A stretch of 64,000 nt of DNA, from NCBI RefSeq assembly GCF_014646235.1, contig NZ_BMNB01000003.1, positions 124,001 through 188,000 of the forward strand, given 5' to 3'. Both the position numbers and the translations under genes were made by a program. The notes beneath the pieces were generated by a model. It searched no databases. It saw nothing but the letters and a program-made list of their open reading frames with translations, and was not told where the DNA came from. This DNA comes from Micromonospora sonchi (GTDB taxonomy: Bacteria > Actinomycetota > Actinomycetes > Mycobacteriales > Micromonosporaceae). Below are positions 35,678-44,193 of this stretch, one piece after another. Within the stretch, counting starts at the first letter, position 1; each line of letters starts with the position of its first letter.

Positions 35678-36354
35678 AGACCAACGCGCAACGGATTGAG
35701 GGCGGCGTCCTGGTCCTCATCGTCCTCGTCGTCGGCGGGCTGGCCGGGGCGGCGTCGTTCACGCACGTGCATGACTGGACCATGGCGAACTCGCCTGCCG
35801 GTACGGGGGACTGGTTCGGCTGGGCCAACGCCGCCATCTCCGAACTCCTACCCCTGGCAGCGCTGCTGACCATTCGGCAACGTCGCCGCACGGGCGGCCC
35901 GATCGGGTACCCGATGTTTCTGCTCGTCTGCGCCGTCGCACTGTCCCTCGCCGCGCAGCTCGCCGTCGCCAAGCCGGGCCTGTCCGGCTGGCTGTTGTCC
36001 GCCGTCCCGGCGCTGGCGTTCCTCGGCCTGTCCAAACTCGTCTTCTCCACCGCGCCGGTACTGGCGCCCGTCGACAAGCCGACCGACGAACGACGCGGCG
36101 ACGGGCCGACCGGAGGCGACGCGCTGCCGGTGCCATCCAACGACGACCAGGCGACGGGAAGTGACGCGCCGTCGGTACGGGTCAACGACGACCAGGCGGC
36201 GGCCGTCGTTCGGGACGTCGACGAGGAGCAGCCTCGGCCGGTGGTCCTGCGGCCGGTGCCGTCGATCGAGCGGCGTCCCGGGCTGGTGCCTGTCCCGGCG
36301 GCGGCGTTCACCCCTCGCAACGGCACCCCTGCCGGTTCGGGAGGTGACCAGTGA
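35674..36354 (+). CDS. DUF2637 membrane protein
   Basis: 226 aa with about four hydrophobic helices in the first 140 residues (VLVLIVLVVGGLAGAAS; LSLAAQLAVAKPGLSGWLL) and a disordered acidic/Pro tail. This family regularly sits between tra and rep in AICEs and is thought to assist spread. Overlaps neighbours by 4 bases on both sides. Confidence 0.78.
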   Translation: MKTNAQRIEGGVLVLIVLVVGGLAGAASFTHVHDWTMANSPAGTGDWFGWANAAISELLPLAALLTIRQRRRTGGPIGYPMFLLVCAVALSLAAQLAVAKPGLSGWLLSAVPALAFLGLSKLVFSTAPVLAPVDKPTDERRGDGPTGGDALPVPSNDDQATGSDAPSVRVNDDQAAAVVRDVDEEQPRPVVLRPVPSIERRPGLVPVPAAAFTPRNGTPAGSGGDQ

Positions 36355-38147
36355 GCCAACTCGAACTGATCCCCACCGCGGCCCCGGCCCCCGACGCTGT
36401 CGAGCGGCCTCGGCCGGGGTCGCGGGCCGACCGGATGCGCAAGCCGCTCGCCAAGGAGGCGCTCAAGCATCTCGCCGAACAGCACGGCGTCTGCGTTCGT
36501 CCCCTGGCGCTGCGCCGCACGGACACCGTGACCGGCGTGACCGAGGTGGTCGAGGTGCCCTGCGGGGCGACTCTCGCCGTCAAGTGCAAGCCGTGCGCGG
36601 AGCGGGGCCGGCGGCTGCGGATCCAGCAGATCCGGGAAGGCTGGCACCTCGCCGACGAACCCGCCATCCGCCCCGACAAACCCGGGGAAGACGCCCTCGC
36701 CCTCGTGCGGGTGCGGGCACACCTGGAATTCGAACGGGAAGCACTCCAGTACCAGCCGATGACTCCCGACGAGCGGGTCACCCGCCTAGCCGAGATCGAC
36801 GCCGCCATCGCGGAAGTGGACGAGGCGTTGGGAGAGACGAGCCTGCGCGGGCACCTCACCCCGAAAGACCGCGACGAGCGGCCCCGCCGGAAGCGGTCGA
36901 CCAGGCGGCGTCAGGACTCACCCGACCTGCCCCGGCTGCCTGTCGACCCGCGCACGGTCGGCCGGGCCTACGCCGGGCGGGCCGGCAAGACCCACCGCCC
37001 GTCCATGCTCGTCACCCTGACGCTCGGCTCCCACGGGCCGGTGCACTCGCACCTACGACGCGGCCCCTACATCGCGCCATGCGAGTGCGGCCAACGGCAC
37101 GGGCCGCACGATGACGTGCTCGGCACGCCGGTCGACCCGACTGCGTACGACTACCGGCGGGCCGCCCTGGATGCGATCCACTTCGCGCGGGTTCTCGACC
37201 GGTGGTGGCAGAACGTGCGCCGGGCGGCCGGCTGGAACGTCCAATACGCGGGCGCCGTCGAGCTGCAACGCCGCCTCGCCCCACACGCACACTTCGCCAT
37301 CCGCGGCACCCTCCCGCGCCGGCTGCTCAAGCAAATCGCGGCAGCCACCTACCACCAGGTGTGGTGGCCGTCGTTCAACGAGGCGGTCTATCCGGTGGAC
37401 AGGCCGCCGGTCTGGGACGTCGACCGCCAGGCGTACGTCGACCCGAAAACCCGGGAGCCGCTACCGACCTGGGGTGAAGCCCTCGACGCCCTGGAGGAAC
37501 CCGACAGCCGACCCGCCTACGTCGCCCGCCTCGGCCGCATCGACGCACGCGGCATCGAGCAGGGCACCCGCGACGCGGAACGGTCCATCCGGTACGTGAC
37601 CAAGTACGTCACCAAAGACCTCACCGACCAGGCCCGGCCACGCTCCGACGCACAGAAGGCGCACTTCGACCGGCTGCACGCGGAACTGTCCGTGCTGCCC
37701 TGCTCGCCGACCTGCGCCAACTGGCTCCTCTACGGCGTCCAGCCCGACGGCGTCAAGGCCGGCTTGACCCCTGGCCGGTGTACCGGGAAAGTCCACCAAC
37801 GCGCCACCCTCGGCTTCACCGGCCGGCGCGTCCTCGTCTCCCGGCAGTGGTCCGGGAAGACCCTCGCCGACCACCGGGCGGACAACCGGGCCTGGGTCCG
37901 CGCCATCCTCGCCGGCGGCATGGCCGACACCGAGGAACACGACCAGGCCGCCGACGAGGCAGACGAGTCGACGCGATACCGGTTCGAACTCGCCCGCCCC
38001 GAAGACCCCGACGTCCCACCGCTGGAACACCGACTCTTACGCGCCATCTCGGCCCGCATCCGGTGGCGGGCAGACCTCGACACAGCAAGGCAACGAACAG
38101 CCAGTGCCGATTCGGCTACCGCTGCTCCCCTCTCCCCTGCTGCTTGA
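36351..38147 (+). CDS. RepSA-like replication initiator
   Basis: 598 aa rolling-circle-type initiator. An N-terminal Cys motif (VKCKPCAERGRRLR), a His-rich metal motif (LAPHAHFAIRGT) and a conserved SIRYVTKYVTKDL block match the pSAM2 Rep family. GGGAGGTGACCA precedes GTG 36351, which overlaps the upstream stop. It drives replication of the excised element before transfer. Confidence 0.85.
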   Translation: MSQLELIPTAAPAPDAVERPRPGSRADRMRKPLAKEALKHLAEQHGVCVRPLALRRTDTVTGVTEVVEVPCGATLAVKCKPCAERGRRLRIQQIREGWHLADEPAIRPDKPGEDALALVRVRAHLEFEREALQYQPMTPDERVTRLAEIDAAIAEVDEALGETSLRGHLTPKDRDERPRRKRSTRRRQDSPDLPRLPVDPRTVGRAYAGRAGKTHRPSMLVTLTLGSHGPVHSHLRRGPYIAPCECGQRHGPHDDVLGTPVDPTAYDYRRAALDAIHFARVLDRWWQNVRRAAGWNVQYAGAVELQRRLAPHAHFAIRGTLPRRLLKQIAAATYHQVWWPSFNEAVYPVDRPPVWDVDRQAYVDPKTREPLPTWGEALDALEEPDSRPAYVARLGRIDARGIEQGTRDAERSIRYVTKYVTKDLTDQARPRSDAQKAHFDRLHAELSVLPCSPTCANWLLYGVQPDGVKAGLTPGRCTGKVHQRATLGFTGRRVLVSRQWSGKTLADHRADNRAWVRAILAGGMADTEEHDQAADEADESTRYRFELARPEDPDVPPLEHRLLRAISARIRWRADLDTARQRTASADSATAAPLSPAA

Positions 38148-38170
38148 TGATCTGGAGGACAGAACCCCTC

Positions 38171-38356
38171 ATGGAAAGTGAGCTGCTGACCGTTCCGGAA
38201 GTCCTTGCCGTCCTCAACGGAGTGTCACGGCGAACCTTTTACCGCTGGCGTGAGCTGGGCATCGCCCCGGAGTGCATCAAGCTGCCCAACGGTGAGCTGC
38301 GCATTGAACGGCGGGACCTGTGGGCGTGGCTGAAGCAGCACCGGGAGGCGGCGTGA
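38171..38356 (+). CDS. Excisionase (Xis), helix-turn-helix
   Basis: 61 aa MerR/AlpA-like protein: LLTVPEVLAVLNGVSRRTFY, then RIERRDLWAWLKQH. Directional partner of the integrase; the stop overlaps the integrase GTG by 4 bases. TGGAGGAC precedes ATG 38171. Confidence 0.88.
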   Translation: MESELLTVPEVLAVLNGVSRRTFYRWRELGIAPECIKLPNGELRIERRDLWAWLKQHREAA

Positions 38357-39732
38357 AGTCGCGCGAGGTGCGTATCCGGGGCATTCAGGTCAACGCGCTG
38401 GCGGGCCGCAAGAAGTCGTACACCGTTCGGTGGGTGGTGGGAACGGGGCCGAAGTCGCGGACGTTCAGCACCCGGGCGCTGGCGGACAACTTCCGGTCGG
38501 ACCTGATGCAGGCGGCGAACCGGGGCGAAGCGTTCGACGGTGACTCCGGTTTGCCGGAGTCGATGGTTGCGCCGAAAGAGTCGGTGAGCTGGCTCGGGTT
38601 CGTCCGCCGGTACCTCGACATGAAGTGGCCAGCTGCGGCGGCCAAGTCCCGGGAGAGCACGACGGATGCCCTCGCGTCGGTCACGGCCGCGCTGGTGCGG
38701 GACATGGCCGGGCGGCCTGATCCGGTGGTCCTGCGGCGGGCGTTGCGGGAGTGGGAGTTTCCGCCTGCGTCTCGGCAACTCGATCGGCCGGCGGAGGTCG
38801 CGGCGGCGTTGCGCTGGTTGGAGCGGGCTTCGCTGCCACTATCGGCGCTGGCGGAAGCCGCGGTGGTGCGGCCAGCGTTGGACGCGCTCGGCCTTCGGAT
38901 GGACGGCCGGCCGGCGGCGGCGTCGACGACCAGGCGGCGACGCTCGGTCTTTTACAACGTCCTTCAGTACGCCGTCGAGCTGGAGCTGTTGGACTTCAAC
39001 CCAGTCGACAAGCTGCGGGTGCGGTCGAGCCGGCGGAAGCTGTCCGGCGAGGTTGACCGCCGAGTCGTGGTGAACGTCCGCCAGGCGCGGGAACGGCTCG
39101 TCGGGGTCACGTACGTCGGGCAGCGTGGCAAGGACGGCCGGCGCGGTGAGCGCCTGGTCGCCTTCTACGCCTGCCTGTACTTCGCGGCGCTGCGGCCGAG
39201 TGAGGCGCTGGGCCTGCGGGAGCGGGACTGCCACCTTCCGGCGAAAGGTTGGGGCCTGCTGACGTTGGAGAAGTCCCGGCCGGCGGCGGGGAAGCGGTAC
39301 ACCGACAGTGGCGAGGTGCACGACGATCGGGGGTTGAAGCACCGGGGCGACGCAGAGGCGCGGGAGGTGCCGATCCCGCCGGAGCTGGTGGCGATCCTGC
39401 GGGCGCACATCGACCGTTTCGGGGTGGGCGTCGACGGGCGGCTGTTCCGCAGCAGGCAGGGCAACGTGGTGGCGTCCTCGACCTACTCACGGGTGTGGGA
39501 GGAGGCGCGGCGGTTCAGCCTGCCTCCGGACCGGGTGGCCTCTCCCCTGGCCGGTCGCCCGTACGACCTGCGGCACGCCGGGGTGTCGCTGTGGCTCAAC
39601 GCCGGGCTGCCGGCGCCGGAGGTCGCGCAGCGTGCCGGGCACTCGGTCGACGTCCTGCTCAGGGTGTACGCCAAGTGCCTCGACGGGGACCGCAGCCGGA
39701 TGAACGAACGCATCGAGGCGGCGCTCAACTGA
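38353..39732 (+). CDS. AICE tyrosine integrase
   Basis: 459 aa site-specific recombinase. Catalytic residues: Arg in FAALRPSEALGL; Arg-His in YDLRHAGVSLWL (Tyr stands where the first His is usual); His in RAGHSVDVLL; nucleophile Tyr in LRVYAKCL. It lies 0.5 kb from the tRNA-Arg repeat it presumably recombines. Confidence 0.93.
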   Translation: MKSREVRIRGIQVNALAGRKKSYTVRWVVGTGPKSRTFSTRALADNFRSDLMQAANRGEAFDGDSGLPESMVAPKESVSWLGFVRRYLDMKWPAAAAKSRESTTDALASVTAALVRDMAGRPDPVVLRRALREWEFPPASRQLDRPAEVAAALRWLERASLPLSALAEAAVVRPALDALGLRMDGRPAAASTTRRRRSVFYNVLQYAVELELLDFNPVDKLRVRSSRRKLSGEVDRRVVVNVRQARERLVGVTYVGQRGKDGRRGERLVAFYACLYFAALRPSEALGLRERDCHLPAKGWGLLTLEKSRPAAGKRYTDSGEVHDDRGLKHRGDAEAREVPIPPELVAILRAHIDRFGVGVDGRLFRSRQGNVVASSTYSRVWEEARRFSLPPDRVASPLAGRPYDLRHAGVSLWLNAGLPAPEVAQRAGHSVDVLLRVYAKCLDGDRSRMNERIEAALN

Positions 39733-40012
39733 TGACGGTGCACCGTACCCGGAACTCTGCAAGCCAGCCGCGCACCTGTTCATCGTCATGCAGGTACGGT
39801 TCACCCGGCCCGTGGCGAAGATCGATGCCGGAGAGCATCCCGAGTGCCCACCAGATCGTCTCATCAACCTCGGCATACTCCAGACTCTGCATAACCTGGG
39901 TTGCCCAACGGTCGACCTCATCGCGCGACTGGCTGCCGTCGAGGATGGCTGTGAACCGGGCCTCGACGTCGGCGCGGCTGGGCGGTGTCGGCTGGCCAAT
40001 CATCACGACCAT
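39725..40012 (-). CDS. Hypothetical protein, intact paralogue of the 15639-15857 gene
   Basis: 95 aa helical acidic protein with DEVDRWATQVMQSLEYAE and DETIWWALGMLSGID, ending LAEFRVRCTVIS. It overlaps the integrase end by 8 bases on the opposite strand. GGCAGG lies just before ATG 40012. It lies within the AICE between int and att; function unknown. Confidence 0.6.
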   Translation of the reverse strand: MVVMIGQPTPPSRADVEARFTAILDGSQSRDEVDRWATQVMQSLEYAEVDETIWWALGMLSGIDLRHGPGEPYLHDDEQVRGWLAEFRVRCTVIS

Positions 40013-40093
40013 GATCCTGCCAAACAGCCCGCGTCTGCTGGCCCCCTCGGACGTACCGCTGAGCTGGGCAAACAGCCTTGCCGATACGTCCAA

Positions 40094-40105
40094 GATCATT
40101 GCACG
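40094..40105. promoter_or_regulatory. Candidate arm site, right AICE end
   Basis: GATCATTGCACG, nearly the same as GATCATTGCAAG at 18045-18056. The similarity continues (TTCTGCACGG here, CTCTGCACGG at left). 104 bases inside the right att repeat. Confidence 0.4.
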
Positions 40106-40208
40106 TATTCTGCACGGACGGCTGCAAACGGCGGCTTCGGGTGGCATTCGGCTGCACACCTCGGAGGATCGATGGGGAAGCGTGTCCGCAGGCCAGAGGG
40201 CGTTTATG

Positions 40209-40263
40209 CTGATCTTCAGGGTGCCCCCGGCAGGATTCGAACCTGCGACACACGGTTTAGGAA
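40209..40263 (-). repeat. Central att: tRNA-Arg(CCT) 3' fragment shared by AICE and prophage
   Basis: 54/55 identical to 17918-17972 and likewise only the 3' part of the tRNA. It is both the right end of the AICE and the left end of the prophage. Because the tRNA runs on the minus strand, the missing 5' half must lie at higher coordinates, beyond the prophage. Confidence 0.9.
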
Positions 40264-40370
40264 TCGGTTCCCGAACATGAGGCTGACCTGCCATCCGGCA
40301 CCAACATGCAGGTCAACCCGCATGCTGTAGCGACACCGAACGGCACCCAGCAGCACGCAAGGCGCACTTT

Positions 40371-40388
40371 GTGACCCCATGGGGTCAC
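40371..40388. promoter_or_regulatory. 18-bp perfect palindrome at the prophage integrase promoter
   Basis: GTGACCCCATGGGGTCAC. A -10-like TATCTT (40399-40404) follows 10 bases later and the integrase ATG is 7 bases after that, suggesting leaderless mRNA. A dimeric repressor bound here would block the -35 region. Confidence 0.6.
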
Positions 40389-40411
40389 CGGATCCCGCTA
40401 TCTTCTACACC

Positions 40412-41761
40412 ATGGCGGCACTCGAAAAACGCGGCACCAACTACCGGGTCTGCTGGCGGCTCGGCGGCAGCCGGACCGGCGCCAGACAGTCGGCGACGTT
40501 CACCGCACCCAAGCCTGCTGCGGCCAAAGAACTCGCCGAACGGGCCAAGAAGTTGGTGGAAGCGCACGAGCATCGCATCACCCGCGACGAGGTGCTGCGC
40601 GCCATCCTCGGCGAGGACGACAACATCCCCGACGGGGCGGTCACCCTCGCCGAGTGGGTGAAGTTGTGGGAAGCCGACCGCCGGCCGGTCAACCCGGACG
40701 CGCCCGGCTTCGATGACATTCAGGCGGACACCCTCGCCGGCTACATGCAGGTGCTCAACGTGCGGGTGCTGCCCTACCTGGGCCACAAGTACCTGCACGA
40801 GATCACCGAGAGTGTGCTCAAGGAGTGGGTGAAGACGCTCAAGGCGACGCGGGTTCGCCGCACCAAGGCGCAGCCGGGTGGGCAGCCCATCTCGGCGAAC
40901 TCTGTGCGTGCCGCCCACGCGGTGCTGCATCTGGTGCTCGGCGCGGCGGTGCCCCGGTTCATTCCCGCGAACCCTTTGGCCCGTCCGGCGGGGACGCGGA
41001 AGAACCGGGTGGGGTTGCCGAAACCAACGCCGTTCGAGGGCATGTTTTTGACCCCCACCGAGGTTGACCGGATTCACGCCTGCTGTGATCCGCTGATCCA
41101 GGACTTGTGGTTTGTGCTCGTCAACACCGGCCTGCGGTTGGGTGAGGTGCTGGTGTTGCGGGTGCAGGACGTGACGGTGGACGGCCCGGAGCCGGAGATC
41201 AGGGTGCGGCGGGCGTTGAAGAAGGGCGACCGGATTGGGTTGCCGAAGTCGGCGAAGTCGTTTCGGGTGGTGTCGACGTCGACTGAGGTGGCGAAGGTGC
41301 TGGCCGCGCGCTGTAAGGGCAAACGGCCCCGCGATCTGGTCTTTCCGTGTCCGGGGAAGAAGAAGCGTCGGGGTGCCGAGCCGACGTGGGCGGAGAACAA
41401 CCTGAATCGGCGGCATTGGATGCAGGCGGTGGCGGAGGCTATGCGCTGCGATGTTCATCCTCCGCCCGCGCCACCGAAACCGAAGCGGGGTCCGGTGCGC
41501 AAGCTGCGGCCGGAGGAGGTGTCGACGTGCGGCTGCCCCGGTGTGCTGCGTCGCCGTCCGAGGTTGCACGACGGGCGGCACACGCACGCGAGTGATCTGA
41601 TTCGCGCCGGCTGGCAGTTGCATGAGGTGCAGGACCGGTTGGGGCATGCGTCGCCGTTGACGACGTTGACGATCTACGCGCATGCGTGGAAGGGCAAGTA
41701 CCGGGCACGCCTGGATGATTTGGGTGCCCGGCGGATAGCTGCCGAGGATGAGGATGGCTAG
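40412..41761 (+). CDS. int: Prophage tyrosine integrase
   Basis: 449 aa with a complete R-H-R-H-Y set: NTGLRLGEVLVLRV, HDGRHTHASDLI, LGHASPLTTLTIYAHA. The N-terminal arm/core-binding part includes an AMP-binding-like repeat region (KRGTNYRVCWRLGG). ATG 40412 preferred to the in-frame start at 40379, which lies in the palindrome. The final base group overlaps the end of the convergent repressor gene. Confidence 0.93.
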   Translation: MAALEKRGTNYRVCWRLGGSRTGARQSATFTAPKPAAAKELAERAKKLVEAHEHRITRDEVLRAILGEDDNIPDGAVTLAEWVKLWEADRRPVNPDAPGFDDIQADTLAGYMQVLNVRVLPYLGHKYLHEITESVLKEWVKTLKATRVRRTKAQPGGQPISANSVRAAHAVLHLVLGAAVPRFIPANPLARPAGTRKNRVGLPKPTPFEGMFLTPTEVDRIHACCDPLIQDLWFVLVNTGLRLGEVLVLRVQDVTVDGPEPEIRVRRALKKGDRIGLPKSAKSFRVVSTSTEVAKVLAARCKGKRPRDLVFPCPGKKKRRGAEPTWAENNLNRRHWMQAVAEAMRCDVHPPPAPPKPKRGPVRKLRPEEVSTCGCPGVLRRRPRLHDGRHTHASDLIRAGWQLHEVQDRLGHASPLTTLTIYAHAWKGKYRARLDDLGARRIAAEDEDG

Positions 41762-42192
41762 GAGGCTGCCCGGCCGCGTTCGGCGGCGTCGCGTTGCTCT
41801 GCCTGCCTGAGTTGTTCGATCTGGTCGAGGATCGACTGCGCCCAGGCTTTCAGGTGTTCGGAGATGTCTGGGTTGGTGGCGAGCTGCCGTAGTTCGGGTT
41901 CGTGTTCGGCGAGCAGCGGGGTGCGTCGTGGGGCGGCGGCGGTGGGTCGTTCGTTGCCGTTGAGGATGGCGTCGATGGTGCCGTCGGGCCATTCGAGGAC
42001 GCGTTCGAGGGCGCGCAGGTTGCTGCTGCGGTAGCTGGCTTGTGTGGCGTTTTCGATGTTGCGGAGGGTGGCGGTTGATGGGCCGCCGGCAGCCTGGACT
42101 TGCGCTTGGGTGAGGCCGAGTTGTTCGCGGCGTCGTTGGACGTGTTGGCCTAGTCGGCGCCAGTCGGGGCTGTGGTCTGCCACGGCAACCAT
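41758..42192 (-). CDS. XRE-family prophage repressor
   Basis: 144 aa. Helix-turn-helix LGQHVQRRREQLGLTQAQVQ, then ATLRNIENATQASYRSSNLR; Gln/Glu-rich C-terminal helix, possibly for dimerisation. Diverges from the Cro-like gene, so it is the natural candidate for the lysogeny repressor. ATG 42192 chosen; ATG 42267 would add 25 residues. Confidence 0.75.
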   Translation of the reverse strand: MVAVADHSPDWRRLGQHVQRRREQLGLTQAQVQAAGGPSTATLRNIENATQASYRSSNLRALERVLEWPDGTIDAILNGNERPTAAAPRRTPLLAEHEPELRQLATNPDISEHLKAWAQSILDQIEQLRQAEQRDAAERGRAAS

Positions 42193-42376
42193 CCTCGCGG
42201 AAAGGTTCGGAAAGGTCCAGTTGCCATTACGTGGCATGGCCCGTTGTGCGGTCGGCACAGTCGTCATCGTGCAGCCCCCCAGCTGTCTGATTCAACTTCG
42301 TGAGTATCCCTCTAACCACGGAGGGCTACTAGACCCTGATTTGACCACATGGCCGTCGACCCACCTCGGCTTTCCC

Positions 42377-42413
42377 TTGCTTTCCTGCGCTAGCTAGCGC
42401 AAGATAGCGCTAT
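42377..42413 (+). promoter_or_regulatory. Early promoter with embedded operators, leaderless
   Basis: -35 TTGCTT (42377-42382), 17-base spacer, -10 CAAGAT (42400-42405); the ATG of the Cro-like gene follows 6 bases later. The palindrome TGCGCTAGCTAGCGCA (42386-42401) fills the spacer, and a second palindrome ATAGCGCTAT (42404-42413) covers the -10 end and the start codon. The shared half-site is AGCGC. Confidence 0.65.
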
Positions 42414-42696
42414 GCCCAGATGGATCCCACCGCAAGTCAGCCTCCGGGCCCTCCGCGAGTGGCGCGGGCTCACCCTCGAACAGCTCGCCCACGGCATCCG
42501 CTCCCAAGGCGTCGCCATCAGCACCATCCACATCAACAACGTGGAACTCGGCAACAAGCAGACCACCGCCACCGTCATGACCGCATGGGCGCGAGTCCTC
42601 GGCATCGACCCCCTGCACATCCGCACCGACCGTGAGGTCCGCCAGTACCTCGACGCCGTCGACCAGGACCGGCAGCCCGCGCTGGAAGCCGCATGA
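42412..42696 (+). CDS. Cro-like XRE helix-turn-helix protein
   Basis: 94 aa: SLRALREWRGLTLEQLAHGI, then STIHINNVELGNKQTTATVM. First gene of the early operon, starting inside its operator. Its ATG is probably at the mRNA 5' end. Stop overlaps the next ATG. Confidence 0.75.
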   Translation: MPRWIPPQVSLRALREWRGLTLEQLAHGIRSQGVAISTIHINNVELGNKQTTATVMTAWARVLGIDPLHIRTDREVRQYLDAVDQDRQPALEAA

Positions 42697-42992
42697 CCGG
42701 CATCGACGGCCCCTACACGCTGCCGGAAGTCGCCGCGATGACCGGACTGTCGCTGCGGTCGATCGAACGCGGATGCCGTAACGGCACCATCGAGCACATT
42801 CCGATCGGCGACGGCACCGCACGTCAACACCGCCGCATGTACCTGCACCAGGTCAACCTGTTGATCGAGCAGCGGTCGCGGCGGTCGGTGCAGGCCGCCC
42901 CGCCTGTGTCGTCGCCTGATGACGATGTGGCGGCGGCGATCGCCGCGTCCCGGAAGCTGCACAGCCGCCGAACTGGCAGGCATGCCGCATGA
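42693..42992 (+). CDS. MerR/excisionase-like helix-turn-helix protein
   Basis: 99 aa: YTLPEVAAMTGLSLRSIERG and a winged segment ending RRMYLHQVNLLIEQ. It could be the prophage excisionase. Overlaps both neighbours by 4 bases. Confidence 0.7.
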   Translation: MTGIDGPYTLPEVAAMTGLSLRSIERGCRNGTIEHIPIGDGTARQHRRMYLHQVNLLIEQRSRRSVQAAPPVSSPDDDVAAAIAASRKLHSRRTGRHAA

Positions 42993-43576
42993 CTCGCTCA
43001 TTGCGAAAGCGGGTCACCGCACCAGACGGACGCAGCTACTCCGGCCGCTGGCCCCAACAAATCCCCCACACCGGCGAAGGGCCGTTCATCGCCGCCCTAG
43101 CCCGCACCGTCAACGGAGCCTGCGAGGTCGTGCTTCCCGTCGGCCGCGCTGATGTCGCCACCAGCACCACCATTTTCGAGGTGGAGCCCGCAGCCAGATG
43201 GCGTGCCGGGCTGCGTCAGGTGCTGGCGTACGCGGGCCAAACCGGGCAGCGTCCCGCGCTCGCCCTGTTCGGCGCCGCCGACTACCTGAAAATCTTCCTG
43301 TTCATCCGCGATCGGCTTCCTGGCACATCGCTGTGGGTGTACCGGGGGCATTGGGTTGAGGTCAGCAGCCGAGCCAAGGCCCGGTTTGCGCATCGGCCGG
43401 AGTACGACGTGCCGCCGGCATTCGGCGAGCTGGCGTCGGTGCCGCTGCCGGATGTGCACCCGTTCGATTCCCACGTGTCCCCCGATGTGATCGACCCGTG
43501 GGAGCGGGCGCGGCGCGCAGCGCTTTTCGAGCGCGCACATCTCGCGGGTGTGGAGATGCGGAGGGCTTCCGCATGA
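42989..43576 (+). CDS. Hypothetical protein with possible degenerate nuclease fold
   Basis: 195 aa. The order GRADVATSTTIFEVEP then RAGLRQVLAYAG resembles a PD-(D/E)XK core (D...ExK then helix), but the catalytic Lys position is Glu (EVE). It may be inactive or bind DNA or another protein. Function unknown. Confidence 0.55.
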   Translation: MTRSLRKRVTAPDGRSYSGRWPQQIPHTGEGPFIAALARTVNGACEVVLPVGRADVATSTTIFEVEPAARWRAGLRQVLAYAGQTGQRPALALFGAADYLKIFLFIRDRLPGTSLWVYRGHWVEVSSRAKARFAHRPEYDVPPAFGELASVPLPDVHPFDSHVSPDVIDPWERARRAALFERAHLAGVEMRRASA

Positions 43577-43758
43577 AAGCCGAACTCATCGTTCGCCCCG
43601 GCGGGGTGGCTAGGCGGCTCCGCACGATGCCCGGCCACTTCACGGTCGACCGGGTTGGCGACTGGATGCCGGTGATCGCCGACGGCGAACCGGAGGCAAT
43701 TCGGCTGCTGGATGAGCGCGAGTACGCGCTGCGGGTCCGGCAGCAGATCGACCCCTAA
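43573..43758 (+). CDS. Small phage protein, unknown
   Basis: 61 aa (MKAELIVRPGGVARRLRTMP...). Compact and mixed in charge. Overlaps the upstream stop by 4 bases. Confidence 0.55.
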   Translation: MKAELIVRPGGVARRLRTMPGHFTVDRVGDWMPVIADGEPEAIRLLDEREYALRVRQQIDP

Positions 43759-43836
43759 CGGGCTGGACGCCCACCGGATGCGACCCGGCGAGCGTCCGAC
43801 TAGCCCGCACGTGACCAACCGATTGGAGCAAGCCAC

Positions 43837-44193
43837 GTGACTATTCAAGTAGAGCACACCGGCCGAAAGGCCGATGCGCCGCCCGTCGTGACGCTGCGCA
43901 CCCTGGACGACTTCCGTAACCACCCGCGCCCGCTGCCGTCGTGGTCGGATGAGGCCGCTTGGTCTGACCCCGGCGCGGTGCCCGCCATCCTCGCCGGTGA
44001 GGTGTGGGACGGCGGTTGGGTTCCGTCCGGTGACTACGCCCGCCCCGAGCCGACCCGCGCCGACCTGGTGGCTACCTATGGGCATCGGGATCCGGACCGA
44101 CTGGCCGCGAGTTTCGCCCCCGACGTGGACGTTGAGGTGGCCCGCCGGTACGCGGCGTTGGACGCCCACGCCGTCCGCGAGGTGGCGGCGTGA
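43837..44193 (+). CDS. Hypothetical phage protein
   Basis: 118 aa acidic protein with many Trp and Asp residues (PSWSDEAAWSDPGAVPA). GTG 43837 follows a GGAGCAAG-type site. Unknown function. Confidence 0.55.
   Translation: MTIQVEHTGRKADAPPVVTLRTLDDFRNHPRPLPSWSDEAAWSDPGAVPAILAGEVWDGGWVPSGDYARPEPTRADLVATYGHRDPDRLAASFAPDVDVEVARRYAALDAHAVREVAA

Larger units (their letters stand above)
17918..40263. mobile_element. Actinomycete integrative and conjugative element (AICE, pSAM2-like)
   Basis: Bounded by the 55-bp tRNA-Arg repeats. The right half holds the AICE set: Nudix, XRE/TPR regulator, KorSA-like GntR, Pra-like activator, FtsK/Tra, DUF2637, RepSA-like Rep, Xis and Int. The left half (18.4-28.7 kb) is lower-GC cargo: ABC-3C system, group II intron, IS5-like element and a nuclease/STAND-like pair. 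Genes 17686-18391 are absent apart from att and arm sites. Confidence 0.88.

Noticed and set aside
40385..41992. 535-codon open frame opposite the prophage integrase
   Set aside because: Arg/His/Pro-rich shadow of a clear tyrosine recombinase.
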